Notes: a model not told the origin generated them from the letters alone. 64,000 nucleotides of DNA from Mesorhizobium sp. B4-1-3 (GCF_006439355.1 NZ_VFTG01000007.1:179298-243297); one strand, 5' to 3'. Shown: positions 33,918-42,256, counted from the stretch's first letter. Program-made: numbers and translations.

Positions 33918-35812
33918 CACAGAGCCTCGAGAACGGCGGTTACGCCGGCATCAGTCTTGGAAATGTGCAATTTGAACAACGCGCCGTTGGTAGTGGTGAG
34001 CGCATCGCCTTTCGGGAACCCGGAGACAAACCCGGAGAAGGAAATCGCCCCGGCGCTCGCACCGTTGGTGATATCGATCTCCATGTTGTAGCTGTTTGCC
34101 GTCGTTGGTGCCGCTAGCGTGAACGCGCCATTATTGGTGATCTTGCGATAATTGCCGCCCGTAGGAGCTGGCGTATAGGTTCCGGACGACTTGGTACCGT
34201 CGTTTACCACCGTGTGCGTAAAACCCGCTGTCATAGCCAGATTGTCAGCCGCTTTCTGCAGCATGGCCGAGGCGATCTCTGACAGCGTATCGAAGGCCGT
34301 CGAAACGCCGCCGAGCACGACGTCAATTGCCGCCTTGACGAAAGCGGTTGTCGCGATCTGCCCGGTATTGGTGCCGGCGGCAGCAGTCGGCGCTGTAGGC
34401 GTTCCGGTCAAGGCAGGGCTGGCTTTCGGCGCCAAGCTGGCCACCGCTACGCCGCTGTCTTTCATCAGTTTACCGGTCGTACCGTTGAACGTGGCGACGT
34501 TATCGGTCGTGGCCGAAGCCGGCCCCGCGACCAAGCTTCCCAGCGCTACGCCGCTGTCCTTCACCACCTTCCCGGTCGTGCCGTTGAACGTGGCGATGTT
34601 GTCGGTGGCGGCCGAGGCAGGCCCCGCGACCAGGCTTCCCACCGCCACGCCGCTGTCTTTGCCGGCCTTCCCCGTCGTGCCGGCGAAGGTCACGATGTTG
34701 TCTGTCACCGAACTGGCGGGGCCGGTGAAGTCGCCGCTACCCAACCCATCCGCGCCCTTGTCGCCGGCGCGGGCGAAGATCAGCCAGATGCCGTCGGCGG
34801 TCGTGGGCAAGGTGCCGGCGCCGCTGACATAGGCGAGCGTCAGTTTTCGATAGCCCGTCCCGTCCACCACCGAGCCGGTGACGTTGTAGACATAGGCGAT
34901 TGCCGCGGACGCCTTGGAGCGCAGCGTGAGCTGGCCCTTGATCGTGTTGGTGCTGTCGTCGAACGTATCCAGCACGCCGCTCACCGTGGCGCCGCTGGAA
35001 TCGAGATTGTCGATATAGGCGGCCGTGGCGGAGGCGACGCTGGCATTGTTCAGCCGCAACGTGCCGTTGCCGGGATCGGCATCGGTGGTGCTGGTGGAAA
35101 AGGTATAGCCGAGTGCCGCCACCGCATTGGCGGCAGCGACGGCGCTTGCCGACGCGTTGGTGGCCGAGGTCGCGGCATTGGTGGCAGAGCCGGAGGCGGC
35201 GGTGGCCGAGCTCGATGCGGCGGAGGCCGATCCGGCGGCAGCACTTGCCGAGGTGCCGGCGCTCGTGGCCGAACCGGCAGCCGTGGAAGCGGAGCCGCTC
35301 GCCGCCGTCGCCGAATTGCCGGCGTTCGCCGCGCTGGTCGCGGCGTTGGTGGCGGAAGTGGATGCGGCGGAAGCGGAGCCGGCCGCCGCCGTCGCCGAAC
35401 CCGCCGCGTTGGTGGCGCTGGTGGCAGCGGTGTTCTTGGAGGTCAGCGCGGCTGCAGCACTCGCGGCTGCGGCGTTAGCGGCATTCACGGCGTCGCCGAG
35501 CGTGTCCTGCGAGAGATAGAAACTGAGCGTGATCGGATCGGCGCCGATCACCGGATCCAGCGCCTCGAACGCATAGACGCGATCGGCCGAGACGGCGCCC
35601 TCCTGCACATGCACGGTCGTGCCCTTCTGCATCGTGCGCGCGGTGCGGGCGTCCGCGGCGCGAAACCACTGGCCTTCGCTCGCTGTGTATATGCCGTTCT
35701 CGGTCTGGGCGGCCTGGTCCTTGACCAGCACGCGGTCGCCGACTTGCGTCAGCACGCCGTCGATGGTCTGCAGGCCGTAAAGGGTGATGTTCGCGGTCGT
35801 CGCCAGGCGCAC
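33917..35812 (-). CDS. Prophage tail-fibre protein, 5' end fused to terminase remnant
   Basis: About 631 residues. The N-terminal ~90 match the tail-fibre start seen in many phages (RLATTANITLYGLQTIDGVLTQVGDRVLVKDQ). Then comes a ~125-residue Ala/Ser/Thr repeat (ATNAAGSATAAAGSAS-type), and three ~36-residue repeats (DNIATFNGTTGKVVKDSGVA). The C-terminal domain has the NYRKITNNGAFTLAAP and NMEIDITNGASAG motifs. The upstream part of the frame is out-of-frame terminase DNA, so the native start is lost; GTG 35812 is a guess without a good ribosome site. Confidence 0.7.
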   Translation of the reverse strand: MRLATTANITLYGLQTIDGVLTQVGDRVLVKDQAAQTENGIYTASEGQWFRAADARTARTMQKGTTVHVQEGAVSADRVYAFEALDPVIGADPITLSFYLSQDTLGDAVNAANAAAASAAAALTSKNTAATSATNAAGSATAAAGSASAASTSATNAATSAANAGNSATAASGSASTAAGSATSAGTSASAAAGSASAASSSATAASGSATNAATSATNASASAVAAANAVAALGYTFSTSTTDADPGNGTLRLNNASVASATAAYIDNLDSSGATVSGVLDTFDDSTNTIKGQLTLRSKASAAIAYVYNVTGSVVDGTGYRKLTLAYVSGAGTLPTTADGIWLIFARAGDKGADGLGSGDFTGPASSVTDNIVTFAGTTGKAGKDSGVAVGSLVAGPASAATDNIATFNGTTGKVVKDSGVALGSLVAGPASATTDNVATFNGTTGKLMKDSGVAVASLAPKASPALTGTPTAPTAAAGTNTGQIATTAFVKAAIDVVLGGVSTAFDTLSEIASAMLQKAADNLAMTAGFTHTVVNDGTKSSGTYTPAPTGGNYRKITNNGAFTLAAPTTANSYNMEIDITNGASAGAISFSGFVSGFPKGDALTTTNGALFKLHISKTDAGVTAVLEAL

Positions 35813-36129
35813 GGGTTCGCGCTCGTCACATAAAGGATGTCCGCTTCGGTGTCCCAGGCAAGCTCGACCGCCGCCGACGGATGGTCCCAGCCGAAATCGA
35901 GCGCGCCGATGCGCGGCCACCAGCGCGGCAATTTGAAGGGCTCGCAAGCGATCGTCTCCTCCGCCACCGGGAAGATGCGGCCTGAGCCGAGAACAGGGAT
36001 ACCTTTCGCGCGGGCCTCGCGCTCGTGCTCGGGATAGGCAGCGACGATCGCAGCGCGTTGCTCGGGCGTGTAGTGCCCGGCATCGTCGATGGTCATGAAG
36101 GTAACGTGGCGGGACATGGCAACTCCAGG
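35813..36129 (-). pseudogene. Large terminase, nuclease-domain fragment
   Basis: About 105 codons, MSRHVTFMTIDDAGHYTPEQ through GSGRIFPVAEETI to IGALDFGWDHPSAAVELAWD, match the start of the RNase H-like nuclease domain of phage large terminases, with the metal-binding Asp in LDFGWD. It has been cut from the ATPase half (38177-38853) by a 2-kb insertion and ends abruptly at YVTSAN, where the tail-fibre frame begins. Non-functional for packaging. Confidence 0.8.
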
Positions 36130-36292
36130 TCCTCGCCCCGCGAAAGCGGGGAGAGGTGGCGCGGCGAAGCCGCGACGGAGAGGGGACGGCGCCGGCTTTT
36201 GACGGAAGAGCGGGAGGCTGATCGCCCTACGAAGGCCCCTCTCCGGCCGCTGCGCGGCCACCTCTCCCCCCGCTGCGCGTGGGGCGAGGAAC
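36130..36292. repeat. R1: palindromic element copy 1
   Basis: About 163 bp with near-perfect terminal inverted repeats (TCCTCGCCCC ... GGGGCGAGGA). Inside, GGGGAGAGGTGGC pairs with GCCACCTCTCCCC and two side hairpins form (GCGGCGAAGCCGC and GGCCGCTGCGCGGCC). Ends 8 bp from the bestrophin stop codon. Confidence 0.85.
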
Positions 36293-36300
36293 TGAGAACT

Positions 36301-37302
36301 TCACGTCGCGATGTCGTTCACCGGCGCTAGCGGAGCGGGAAGCGCGGTCTCGCCAAGCCCACGGCGCAGCTCGATCTCGATGTCGCGGCAGATTTGCGAG
36401 ATCGGCACGTCGTTGGCGTTGCCCTCGAACGGATTGGCGCTGCTTTCGCCGACCAGGTCCAGCGACATGTAAACCCAGCCCAGCAGCGCGCTGAAAGGGA
36501 CGGTCAGCCAGATCGAGATCCAGCCGAGCACGCCGCCCAGCTTGGCCATGTCGGCAAAGACCGGAACAACGCCGAAGGGCAGCAAGGTGCAGAAGATGAT
36601 CATGAACATCGAGCTGACGATCGCGTATTGCCGGGGATAGGGATTGTTCTTGATGCGATCGCAACGCGCCTGCTGATCCTGGAAGTCGCGTATCAGCTTG
36701 ACCAATTCGGAATAGACCTGCGTCGGAATGGCTGAGCTCTTCAACAAGCCGTTGACCTCGGCCAATTGCGTGTCGAGAAGTTCTATCGCCGGCTGCGGCG
36801 ATTTCAGCACGCTTTCGGCTTCCTCGCCCAGCAGCCTGCGCAGTTCCTCGGCAAGCGACGTCTTGTCCTCCTGGATATGATAGCGGCGGCGCCGGAACTC
36901 GATGTTGGCCGCTTTCGCCAGCGATTCCCAAGGCATCGGCCGCCGCAGCGAAAAACGCAGCGCCGTCAGCCAGGCGAGATGGCGGTAGATTAGTTGCCGG
37001 GCGTTGGCTGCATCCATGAAATCGCGGCAGAAGCCGGACAGCATCCGGCTGCCGGCGGTGATCTGCGAAAAAGCCTGCAGAGCCTCGTTGGCGCGGGTGA
37101 AGACCTGCGAATTCTTGAAGCCTGCGACGAGCGACACCGTGGTGCCGAGCACCAGCACGACCGACCATGGCACCGAAAAGCCCGCAGTCGCCGGAAGGCG
37201 GTAGGCGGCGATCGCCAACCCGCTCACCACGACCATGTAGATGACGCTGCGCCGCGACCAGAGGGCGAAGTCCAGCAATCTATAAGAACGGCCTACATAC
37301 AT
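36301..37302 (-). CDS. Bestrophin-like channel protein
   Basis: A 333-residue inner-membrane protein of the bestrophin/RFP-TM family. Features: N-terminal WSRRSVIYMVVVSGLAIA helix, GFKNSQVFTRANEA, a cytoplasmic helical region, then QARCDRIKNNPYPRQYA, two helices (SSMFMIIFCTLLPFGVVPVF; GWISIWLTVPFSALLGWVYMSL) and the conserved GESSANPFEGNANDVP. Bacterial members form pentameric ion channels. It sits between palindromic elements R1 and R2 inside the split terminase gene, so it is bacterial cargo rather than a phage gene. Confidence 0.88.
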   Translation of the reverse strand: MYVGRSYRLLDFALWSRRSVIYMVVVSGLAIAAYRLPATAGFSVPWSVVLVLGTTVSLVAGFKNSQVFTRANEALQAFSQITAGSRMLSGFCRDFMDAANARQLIYRHLAWLTALRFSLRRPMPWESLAKAANIEFRRRRYHIQEDKTSLAEELRRLLGEEAESVLKSPQPAIELLDTQLAEVNGLLKSSAIPTQVYSELVKLIRDFQDQQARCDRIKNNPYPRQYAIVSSMFMIIFCTLLPFGVVPVFADMAKLGGVLGWISIWLTVPFSALLGWVYMSLDLVGESSANPFEGNANDVPISQICRDIEIELRRGLGETALPAPLAPVNDIAT

Positions 37303-37385
37303 TCCCGAAATCCCTTACGGCATGCAAATCGCGCGACCGCGCGTTCGCGCACCATAAGGGGTGGAAATCATTTTGAAAGCTCCAG

Positions 37386-37549
37386 TTCCTCGCCCCCACG
37401 CGAGTGGGGGAGAGGTGGCGGCGAAGCCGCGACGGAAAGGGGGGCGGCGCCAAGTTGGATGAACGGACACGAGCGCTGTCGCCCTACGAAGGCCCCTCAT
37501 CGGCCGCTGCGCGGCCACCTCTCCCCCCGCTTCGCGTGGGGGCAGGAAA
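37386..37549. repeat. R2: palindromic element copy 2
   Basis: About 164 bp, same orientation and architecture as R1 and R3 (TTCCTCGCC start, GGGGGCAGGAA end, CGAAGCCGCGACGGA and GGCCGCTGCGCGGCC side hairpins). Ends 5 bp from the stop codon of the lipoprotein gene. Confidence 0.85.
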
Positions 37550-37554
37550 CCGGC

Positions 37555-37908
37555 TCAGCCCTTGTAGCCCTCGTTGACGCAATCGTTCTTCCAGGCCCAG
37601 TCGAAGTCGGCCTGCGACATGGACGAGCCGAGGCCCGGTTCGACATAGGGTCCGGCGCCATCGATATAGACGATAAAGCGCGCTTCCCTGGTGAAGATGC
37701 CGACCTTGCTTGCGATGACGCCGCAGGTCTGGCCGGTCGCGCTGTCGCCGGTGAGATCGAGATGCGAGAAACTCGCCGCCGGATCATTGATCAGGCCGCG
37801 CATCCGGGCTTCGGCCGAAGCGATCGCATCGGCGTGCCAGTCGCCGCTGGAGCCGGAGCAGGCCGGGAGCAGCGCGCAGGCAAGAAGCAGGTTCGGTATA
37901 GGGCGCAT
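37555..37908 (-). CDS. Small lipoprotein of unknown function
   Basis: A 117-residue protein with a lipoprotein signal (MRPIPNLLLACALLPACSG; lipobox LLPAC, lipidated Cys17). The mature part (SAEARMRGLINDPAASFSHLDLTGDS, TCGVIASKVGIFTREARFIVYIDG) resembles short periplasmic proteins common in rhizobia. It lies between R2 and R3. Confidence 0.75.
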   Translation of the reverse strand: MRPIPNLLLACALLPACSGSSGDWHADAIASAEARMRGLINDPAASFSHLDLTGDSATGQTCGVIASKVGIFTREARFIVYIDGAGPYVEPGLGSSMSQADFDWAWKNDCVNEGYKG

Positions 37909-38003
37909 GTCGGCTCCGGATCGCGGCCGGAAACTACTCGACCTTCAATTGCGGCCAAAGCGACATCGCAAATCATGGTTTCGGCGCGGTTTCCTGAAGC
38001 CAG

Positions 38004-38176
38004 TTCCTCGCCCCACGCGAGTGGGGGAGAGGTGGCGCGGCGAAGCCGCGACGGAGAGGGGCGGCGCCAACCTGGATGAACGGGGCACGAGATCACTCGG
38101 AGACGCTGTCGCCCTACGAAGACCCCCTCTCCGGCCGCTGCGCGGCCACCTCTCCCCGCCTTACGAGGGCGAGGAA
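38004..38176. repeat. R3: palindromic element copy 3
   Basis: About 173 bp, TTCCTCGCC at one end and GGCGAGGAA at the other, with internal CCCCACGCGAGTGGGG, CGCGGCGAAGCCGCG and GGCCGCTGCGCGGCC hairpins. It abuts the truncated terminase ATPase fragment and supplies its stop codon. Confidence 0.85.
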
Positions 38177-38853
38177 CCCAAACCCTGAACCGCCGCCGCA
38201 CCCAAAAACCTGAGCACCACATCGCTCATGCCGAGCAGCGGCGTGAACGTCACGATCGTAATACCATCGGTGGCATTGGTGCGGGTGAGGCCCTCGGAAT
38301 AAATATCCAGCGGCGGTTCCTCGTCGAACCAGACGCCGTGCAGCGTCTCGCCCTGCCATTTCTCTCGGCCCTTTTCGTAGCTCTTGAAGGAGAGCACGCT
38401 TTCGCCGGCCTGCACGTCGCCGCCGCCGCCCCAGCGCACGATCACGCTGTCCAGCGCTCCGGGCGCGCCGCGGCCCATCACCGTGCCGGCGATGGCATTG
38501 GCCGGGATCATGCCGGTGCCCCATTCACCCTGCTGCTGCGGCGGGCCGACCAGCACGCGCTGTGGATTGTCGCGCGTGCCCTCGCCGGTGACGCCGGCGG
38601 CCCAGAGCCGCACGGGGTGGTCGAACATTTTGCCCACCCACCAGTCGGGATAGCGGCCGGTGAGATGCATGGCCCACTCCGCGCCCCCTGCCCTGGTCTT
38701 GCCGAGCTGGTTGCCGGCCATGAACAGACGCTCGCGGTGGGTCGCGCCTGCCGCGTGAAAGTCGGCCTGGCGGTCATAGGGCGTGTAGGCGGCCAGGCGG
38801 TTACGGCGCGTTCGCCGGTCCAGCTCCTTGAGCAGCGCCAGATAAGTCTGCAT
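38161..38853 (-). pseudogene. Large terminase, ATPase-domain fragment
   Basis: About 230 codons of a phage DNA-packaging terminase: Walker A GNQLGKTRAG near residue 50, Walker B GVWFDEEPP near 165, and TFTPLLGMSDVVLRFL, the normal link to the nuclease domain. The frame then runs into R3 and stops (LGSSPS). The nuclease half continues about 2 kb away at 35813-36129. The start overlaps the small-subunit-like gene by 53 bp. Confidence 0.82.
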
Positions 38854-39232
38854 CGCTGTCGAGGAGGGGCCGGAGGCTCGTTTCGAGGCTGCGGATGCGG
38901 CTGCGGATCTCCTCATCGCTCAACTGCTCGAGATTGGTTCTATCGGCATCGACATGTTCCGAGAGATCCTTGGCCGAAAAATCCTTGGGCAGCAGCGTCA
39001 GCACGACCTTCAGATACTGGTCGGGTTTTTCCGCCCTGACCGCGGCGATGACGCCGGCGCCATGGGCGCGGAAGTCGGCGCGAAGCGCGGCGGCGAAGTC
39101 GTCGCCGAGCGTCTTTCGCGAGCGCTTGGGGCGGCTGGGCAAAGCGGCATCGACGCGGGGAGTCTGCGGCTTTCGACCTGCCCGCTTCGCCCCAGCGGGC
39201 TTGCGCCGCGCGACCTTGTTTTCGTCAGCCAT
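38801..39232 (-). CDS. Terminase small-subunit-like prophage protein
   Basis: A 143-residue protein with a basic disordered N-terminus (ARRKPAGAKRAGRKPQTPR) and a helical core (LGDDFAAALRADFRAHGAGVIAAVRAEKPDQYLKVVLTLLPKDF) typical of the DUF5681-like proteins encoded just before large terminases in alphaproteobacterial prophages. It overlaps both neighbours. Assignment rests on position and composition. Confidence 0.6.
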   Translation of the reverse strand: MADENKVARRKPAGAKRAGRKPQTPRVDAALPSRPKRSRKTLGDDFAAALRADFRAHGAGVIAAVRAEKPDQYLKVVLTLLPKDFSAKDLSEHVDADRTNLEQLSDEEIRSRIRSLETSLRPLLDSDADLSGAAQGAGPANAP

Positions 39233-39587
39233 GGGCTACCGCATTGGATGGCGCGGCCTTTGCCGCCTTCGCCTTGCGGACCTTACGCGCGCCTTTCCTG
39301 AGCGGCTTGGGGCGTGCCTGCTTGGCGGGCTCGGCCGCCGGCTCGGCCATTGCCTTCAGCGTCGCAATGGCGGCGCGGGCTGCCGAGGGGCCAAGGCCCT
39401 GGGGCGCAAAGCCGAAACCGGCGACGGTATCGACCGTGCCGCCACGCACCATGCCGATGCGCACGCCGGGCGCAACCTGCTCGACGTGGCCTGAGGTCTG
39501 CGGCAGGCTTGCGCTCTCGAATTCGCCGATGGCGCTGACGATCTCGGCGCCGTCATCGGCGGTGATGATGGTGGCGTAGCGTGGCAT
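39225..39587 (-). CDS. Hypothetical prophage-edge protein
   Basis: A 120-residue protein with a beta-rich N-terminal half (MPRYATIITADDGAEIVSAI...) and a Lys/Ala/Pro-rich C-terminal tail, suggesting nucleic-acid contact. It is the first gene of the remnant operon, after a minus-strand terminator. The ATG at 39587 follows CCGAGGCCCAG. No family recognised. Confidence 0.5.
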   Translation of the reverse strand: MPRYATIITADDGAEIVSAIGEFESASLPQTSGHVEQVAPGVRIGMVRGGTVDTVAGFGFAPQGLGPSAARAAIATLKAMAEPAAEPAKQARPKPLRKGARKVRKAKAAKAAPSNAVAHG

Positions 39588-39670
39588 CTGGGCCTCGGTG
39601 TTGCTGCAGATGGAACGACAAGGCGGCGTTCCTTCGCCACCTCTGTCCCGCCGGTGCTTAGAAACAAAAA

Positions 39671-39686
39671 CCCGCCTTGCGGCGGG
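39671..39686 (-). terminator. Rho-independent terminator at the prophage edge
   Basis: CCCGCC-TTGC-GGCGGG hairpin; on the minus strand it is followed by TTTTTGTTT. It isolates the remnant from transcription entering from the right. Confidence 0.75.
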
Positions 39687-39868
39687 CCGATGGCGCAAAT
39701 CAGCACCATGAGCAAAATAGTAGCAGAGCTGCCCTCACCAGGCAATAGGGTTTAGGCAAATTTTCCTATCCTTCCGAAAACCTGCCTCACCCGATCCCGT
39801 CGCCCAAGGCGCGCCTCGCGCGACAGCCATGGATCGAGACATCAGCCGAAAACCGGAGGAGATTTGTC

Positions 39869-39893
39869 GGAACCAACCTTGGTCCGACGGGTT
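39869..39893 (+). promoter_or_regulatory. Possible EcfG-type promoter
   Basis: GGAAC (39869-39873), 16 bases, GGTT (39890-39893), 53 bases before the exported-protein gene. Fits GGAAC-N18-TT; the -10 is not the best CGTT form. Confidence 0.4.
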
Positions 39894-39946
39894 CCCTCCT
39901 TAGTCGCAACGCGACGGACGAACCGTCTCGCACAGAGGAGAAGATC

Positions 39947-40270
39947 GTGCTTATGAAGATCCTTGCAGCTTCGGCCCTGACGATCGGTCTCGCCACGGCG
40001 GCGATGGGCCAGACCGCCGGCACCGCCGGTAATAATGACGGCGGCAGCGGCCAGACCATCACGGTCGACCCGAAGACGCCGGCCACGCCATCGCCTGACC
40101 AGATGGGGCCGCCGGACACGGGCACAACCGGCAGTATTAGCGGCGGCGACATGAATTCGAATGCCGACAAGAACTGCCCGAACAGCCCGCAAGGCGCGGT
40201 GGGCGATGCGAAGAACTCGACCGCCGGCGCGATGGAGCCGAACGTCAACGACAAGAACTGCGGCAAATAA
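39947..40270 (+). CDS. Exported Gly/Asn/Pro-rich protein
   Basis: A 107-residue protein with a signal peptide (MKILAASALTIGLATAAMG) and a low-complexity mature region rich in Gly, Thr, Asn and Pro with two NC-containing segments (ADKNCPN, NDKNCGK). The GTG start at 39947 fits the AGAGGAGAAGATC ribosome site; ATG 39953 is the alternative. Probably stress-induced; no family recognised. Confidence 0.6.
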   Translation: MLMKILAASALTIGLATAAMGQTAGTAGNNDGGSGQTITVDPKTPATPSPDQMGPPDTGTTGSISGGDMNSNADKNCPNSPQGAVGDAKNSTAGAMEPNVNDKNCGK

Positions 40271-40359
40271 CGGGCGGCGGGCTTGAAGCAAGGGCCGCGG
40301 AGCACGCTCCGCGGCCTTGTTTTCTGGCCGGTGGGCAACTGGCACGGACCGTGCGGCGC

Positions 40360-40384
40360 GGAACCATGCGGCGCGTTGGCCGTT
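40360..40384 (+). promoter_or_regulatory. EcfG-type promoter of the DUF883-like gene
   Basis: GGAAC (40360-40364), 16 bases, CGTT (40381-40384): an exact match to the general-stress consensus, 22 bases before the start codon. Confidence 0.7.
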
Positions 40385-40406
40385 CCAGGAGCAAAAGGAG
40401 AAACCG

Positions 40407-40862
40407 ATGGCAGACAACGACACCAGCACCGCCAATTCAGCCGACGGCAACGTGAAAACCACAGCCGCACGCAGCAACGCCGCGTCACGTGGCAGCACGC
40501 GGGCCGCAAAAGCATCCGAAAACACGATGAAGAAGCAGATCGCCGAGCTGAAGCGCGAGCGGAACCGGCTGAACCGCGCGCTTGCCGAACAGTCAGAGAA
40601 TGCTGCCGAAACCGCGCAGGGCTGGTATCGAAGCGCGGCCGATCGTGCCTCAACCCTCTACAGCGGCGCCTCCGATCGCGCCTCGCGCGCGGCGAGCCAG
40701 TTACGCACCCAGGCGCATAGCGTTTCGGAAACGGTGCAGCAGAACCCCGGCACCTTTTCGACGGCAATGCTAATCGGCGGCGTGGTCGGATTGCTGGCCG
40801 GCATGGCGATCAGCCGAAATTCCGATCCCGAGCCGGACTGGTTGCGGCGCTGGCACAGATGA
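40407..40862 (+). CDS. DUF883 (ElaB/YqjD-like) membrane-anchored stress protein
   Basis: A 151-residue protein: a polar N-terminus, a long helical/coiled-coil region (MKKQIAELKRERNRLNRALAEQ, GWYRSAADRAS), and a C-terminal membrane helix (STAMLIGGVVGLLAGMAI) followed by a short basic tail. This is the ElaB/YqjD layout, proteins that tether ribosomes to the membrane in stationary phase in E. coli. AAAAGGAGAAACCG precedes the ATG, and an exact EcfG promoter lies upstream. Confidence 0.8.
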   Translation: MADNDTSTANSADGNVKTTAARSNAASRGSTRAAKASENTMKKQIAELKRERNRLNRALAEQSENAAETAQGWYRSAADRASTLYSGASDRASRAASQLRTQAHSVSETVQQNPGTFSTAMLIGGVVGLLAGMAISRNSDPEPDWLRRWHR

Positions 40863-40939
40863 GATTTCCGGTCGGGGCCGCACAGCCGCGACCGCACAAA
40901 GTAGTGAGCGCAGGCTGCTTAGGGTGGCCGCGCAAAAAG

Positions 40940-40967
40940 GAAGGCCGGGCCGTTGCGCCCGGCCTTC
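40940..40967 (+). terminator. Rho-independent terminator
   Basis: An 11-bp stem (GAAGGCCGGGC with its complement), a 6-base loop and a following TTT, 77 bases after the DUF883-like gene. Confidence 0.8.
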
Positions 40968-41089
40968 TTTCCAGGTCTCTTCGTTGCAAGGTTGTGCGGT
41001 CCCTGCCCTCTTGTTGAGCCCGGTTGTGTCGGGCTGGTCATTAGCCGAAGCTTATGGGATCATTCCTGCGGGGAATCGCGGAGAGCAGC

Positions 41090-41359
41090 ATGGACAGACC
41101 TGCCATGGCATCCGTTTTTCGGATGCGGCATGTGCCTGCAAGCATTTCGGGCGTTCGCAGCCTGGGCCGGGGCCAGGCCGATCCGATCTTCCATTCAAGA
41201 CCACTCGGCGAAGCGGTCCGCCTCATCGCTCAGGCCGAGGGCCAGTACGACCTCAGCGCCGTCGCCGTTTTCTATGGTGACCGCCAGACGCCGCCGCTCG
41301 GCAATCGCGAGATCAGGCAGCTCTGGAGCGAATATGGCGAGCGGTGGTTGGAGGCTTAG
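41090..41359 (+). CDS. Hypothetical protein
   Basis: An 89-residue product ending with a helical region (LGEAVRLIAQAEGQYDLSAVAVFYGDRQTPPLGNREIRQLW). The ATG at 41090 has GGAGAGCAGC upstream. The C-terminal half looks like a conserved small domain; the N-terminal half does not. No family recognised. Confidence 0.5.
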   Translation: MDRPAMASVFRMRHVPASISGVRSLGRGQADPIFHSRPLGEAVRLIAQAEGQYDLSAVAVFYGDRQTPPLGNREIRQLWSEYGERWLEA

Positions 41360-41434
41360 CCGCGCTGGCCTCCCCCGCTCGGATCGGAAACGCCGCTCAT
41401 GCGTTCTTGAGGCGAGGTCAATGGGAGGAACACC

Positions 41435-41740
41435 ATGAACGTCGCCAATCTCCAACTCGAGGGACTGCTGATGGCCGTCGCCGCGATCAATCATGTGCTC
41501 GTCAAGAAAGGCGTGCTCACGGTCGAGGAAATCGACATCGCATTGCGCAAGGCCGAAGCAGGCGAAACCGGCGAGGAGCGTTCGGAGGCGATCTCGGCCT
41601 CGAACCGCGACGCCATCAATTTCCCGATCCGGCTGCTCGAGCTCGCCAATCAGTGCCAGCCTGAAGCGGACATGCCGTCCTTCTCCAAGCTGGCGCGCAT
41701 GGTCGGGCAGATGAAGGAGCCGTATAATGACCAGATGTGA
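41435..41740 (+). CDS. Conserved hypothetical helical protein
   Basis: A 101-residue soluble protein (LEGLLMAVAAINHVLVKKGVLTVEEID..., FPIRLLELANQCQ, FSKLARMVGQMK). The LTVEEIDIALRKAE segment resembles an EF-hand-like or helix-bundle motif without Ca ligands. Good ribosome site (GGGAGGAACACC). Function unknown. Confidence 0.65.
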   Translation: MNVANLQLEGLLMAVAAINHVLVKKGVLTVEEIDIALRKAEAGETGEERSEAISASNRDAINFPIRLLELANQCQPEADMPSFSKLARMVGQMKEPYNDQM

Positions 41741-41800
41741 GGATCGGTAGGCGCCTTGCCTTGAAATGTGGGCCCCGCCCCCCATTCGCCCCTTTGGGGT

Positions 41801-41827
41801 CCTTCTCCCCGCAGAACGGGGAGAAGG
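41801..41827 (-). terminator. CTTCTCCCC hairpin downstream of the DoxX-like gene
   Basis: CCTTCTCCCCG with CGGGGAGAAGG (11-bp stem, 5-base loop), 6 bp after the minus-strand stop. It shares its core with the repeat at 1412-1553. T-run is weak. Confidence 0.5.
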
Positions 41828-41833
41828 AAAAGA

Positions 41834-42256
41834 TCACGCCCGGCCCGGCCAGCCCTGTCGTAGGGCCAGCACGCTGCCCGGGCCGTGCACGGCGGCGTAG
41901 AGCAGGCCGGCGGCGAAGGGGAAATGCGACATGAAGGCACCGAACTCGGCCTGGTTTCCGGCCCAGTGCGACGGGCCGTGGAAGGCGAAACCCAGAAAGG
42001 TGACGTAGACCGCTCCGATCAGTGCCAGCGGCGTCATGAAGGCCCCGGTCAGGAAGCATATCACCAGCAGCGTCTCGAGGATCGCGGCGCACCAGGCCAG
42101 AAACAGCGGGAATGGAAAGCCGGCGGCGGCGATGTAGCCGGCGGTGGCGCCCATATCCATGAGCTTGAAGGCGACGCCCATGGCGAACATGGCGGCGAAG
42201 ATCAGGCGGGCGATGAGAATGGCGACGGTCTGCCAGGTCGATTGTGCGTTTTCCAC
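41834..42256 (-). CDS. DoxX family membrane protein (third copy)
   Basis: A 140-residue four-helix membrane protein (ILIARLIFAAMFAMGVAFKLM; FLAWCAAILETLLVICFLTGAFMTP; ALIGAVYVTFLGFAFH; FPFAAGLLYAAVHG). GTG start at 42256 with an excellent GGAGGGACACTC site. The family matches the tandem pair at 6.7-7.6 kb. Confidence 0.8.
   Translation of the reverse strand: MENAQSTWQTVAILIARLIFAAMFAMGVAFKLMDMGATAGYIAAAGFPFPLFLAWCAAILETLLVICFLTGAFMTPLALIGAVYVTFLGFAFHGPSHWAGNQAEFGAFMSHFPFAAGLLYAAVHGPGSVLALRQGWPGRA

Noticed and set aside
34191..35519. Ala/Val- or Arg-rich frames antisense to the tail fibre
   Set aside because: They arise from the repetitive Ala/Ser codons of the fibre and have no start signals.
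36123..38180. Composite transposon or insertion sequence bounded by R1 and R3
   Set aside because: No transposase, integrase or clear target-site duplication is present; described instead as a repeat-bounded block.
38161..39587. Gene transfer agent cluster
   Set aside because: Only terminase pieces are present; no portal, capsid or tail genes follow in the GTA order.
30640..39740. tRNA attachment site or integrase at the prophage edges
   Set aside because: No tRNA, att duplication or integrase was found at either edge; the integration ends appear lost.
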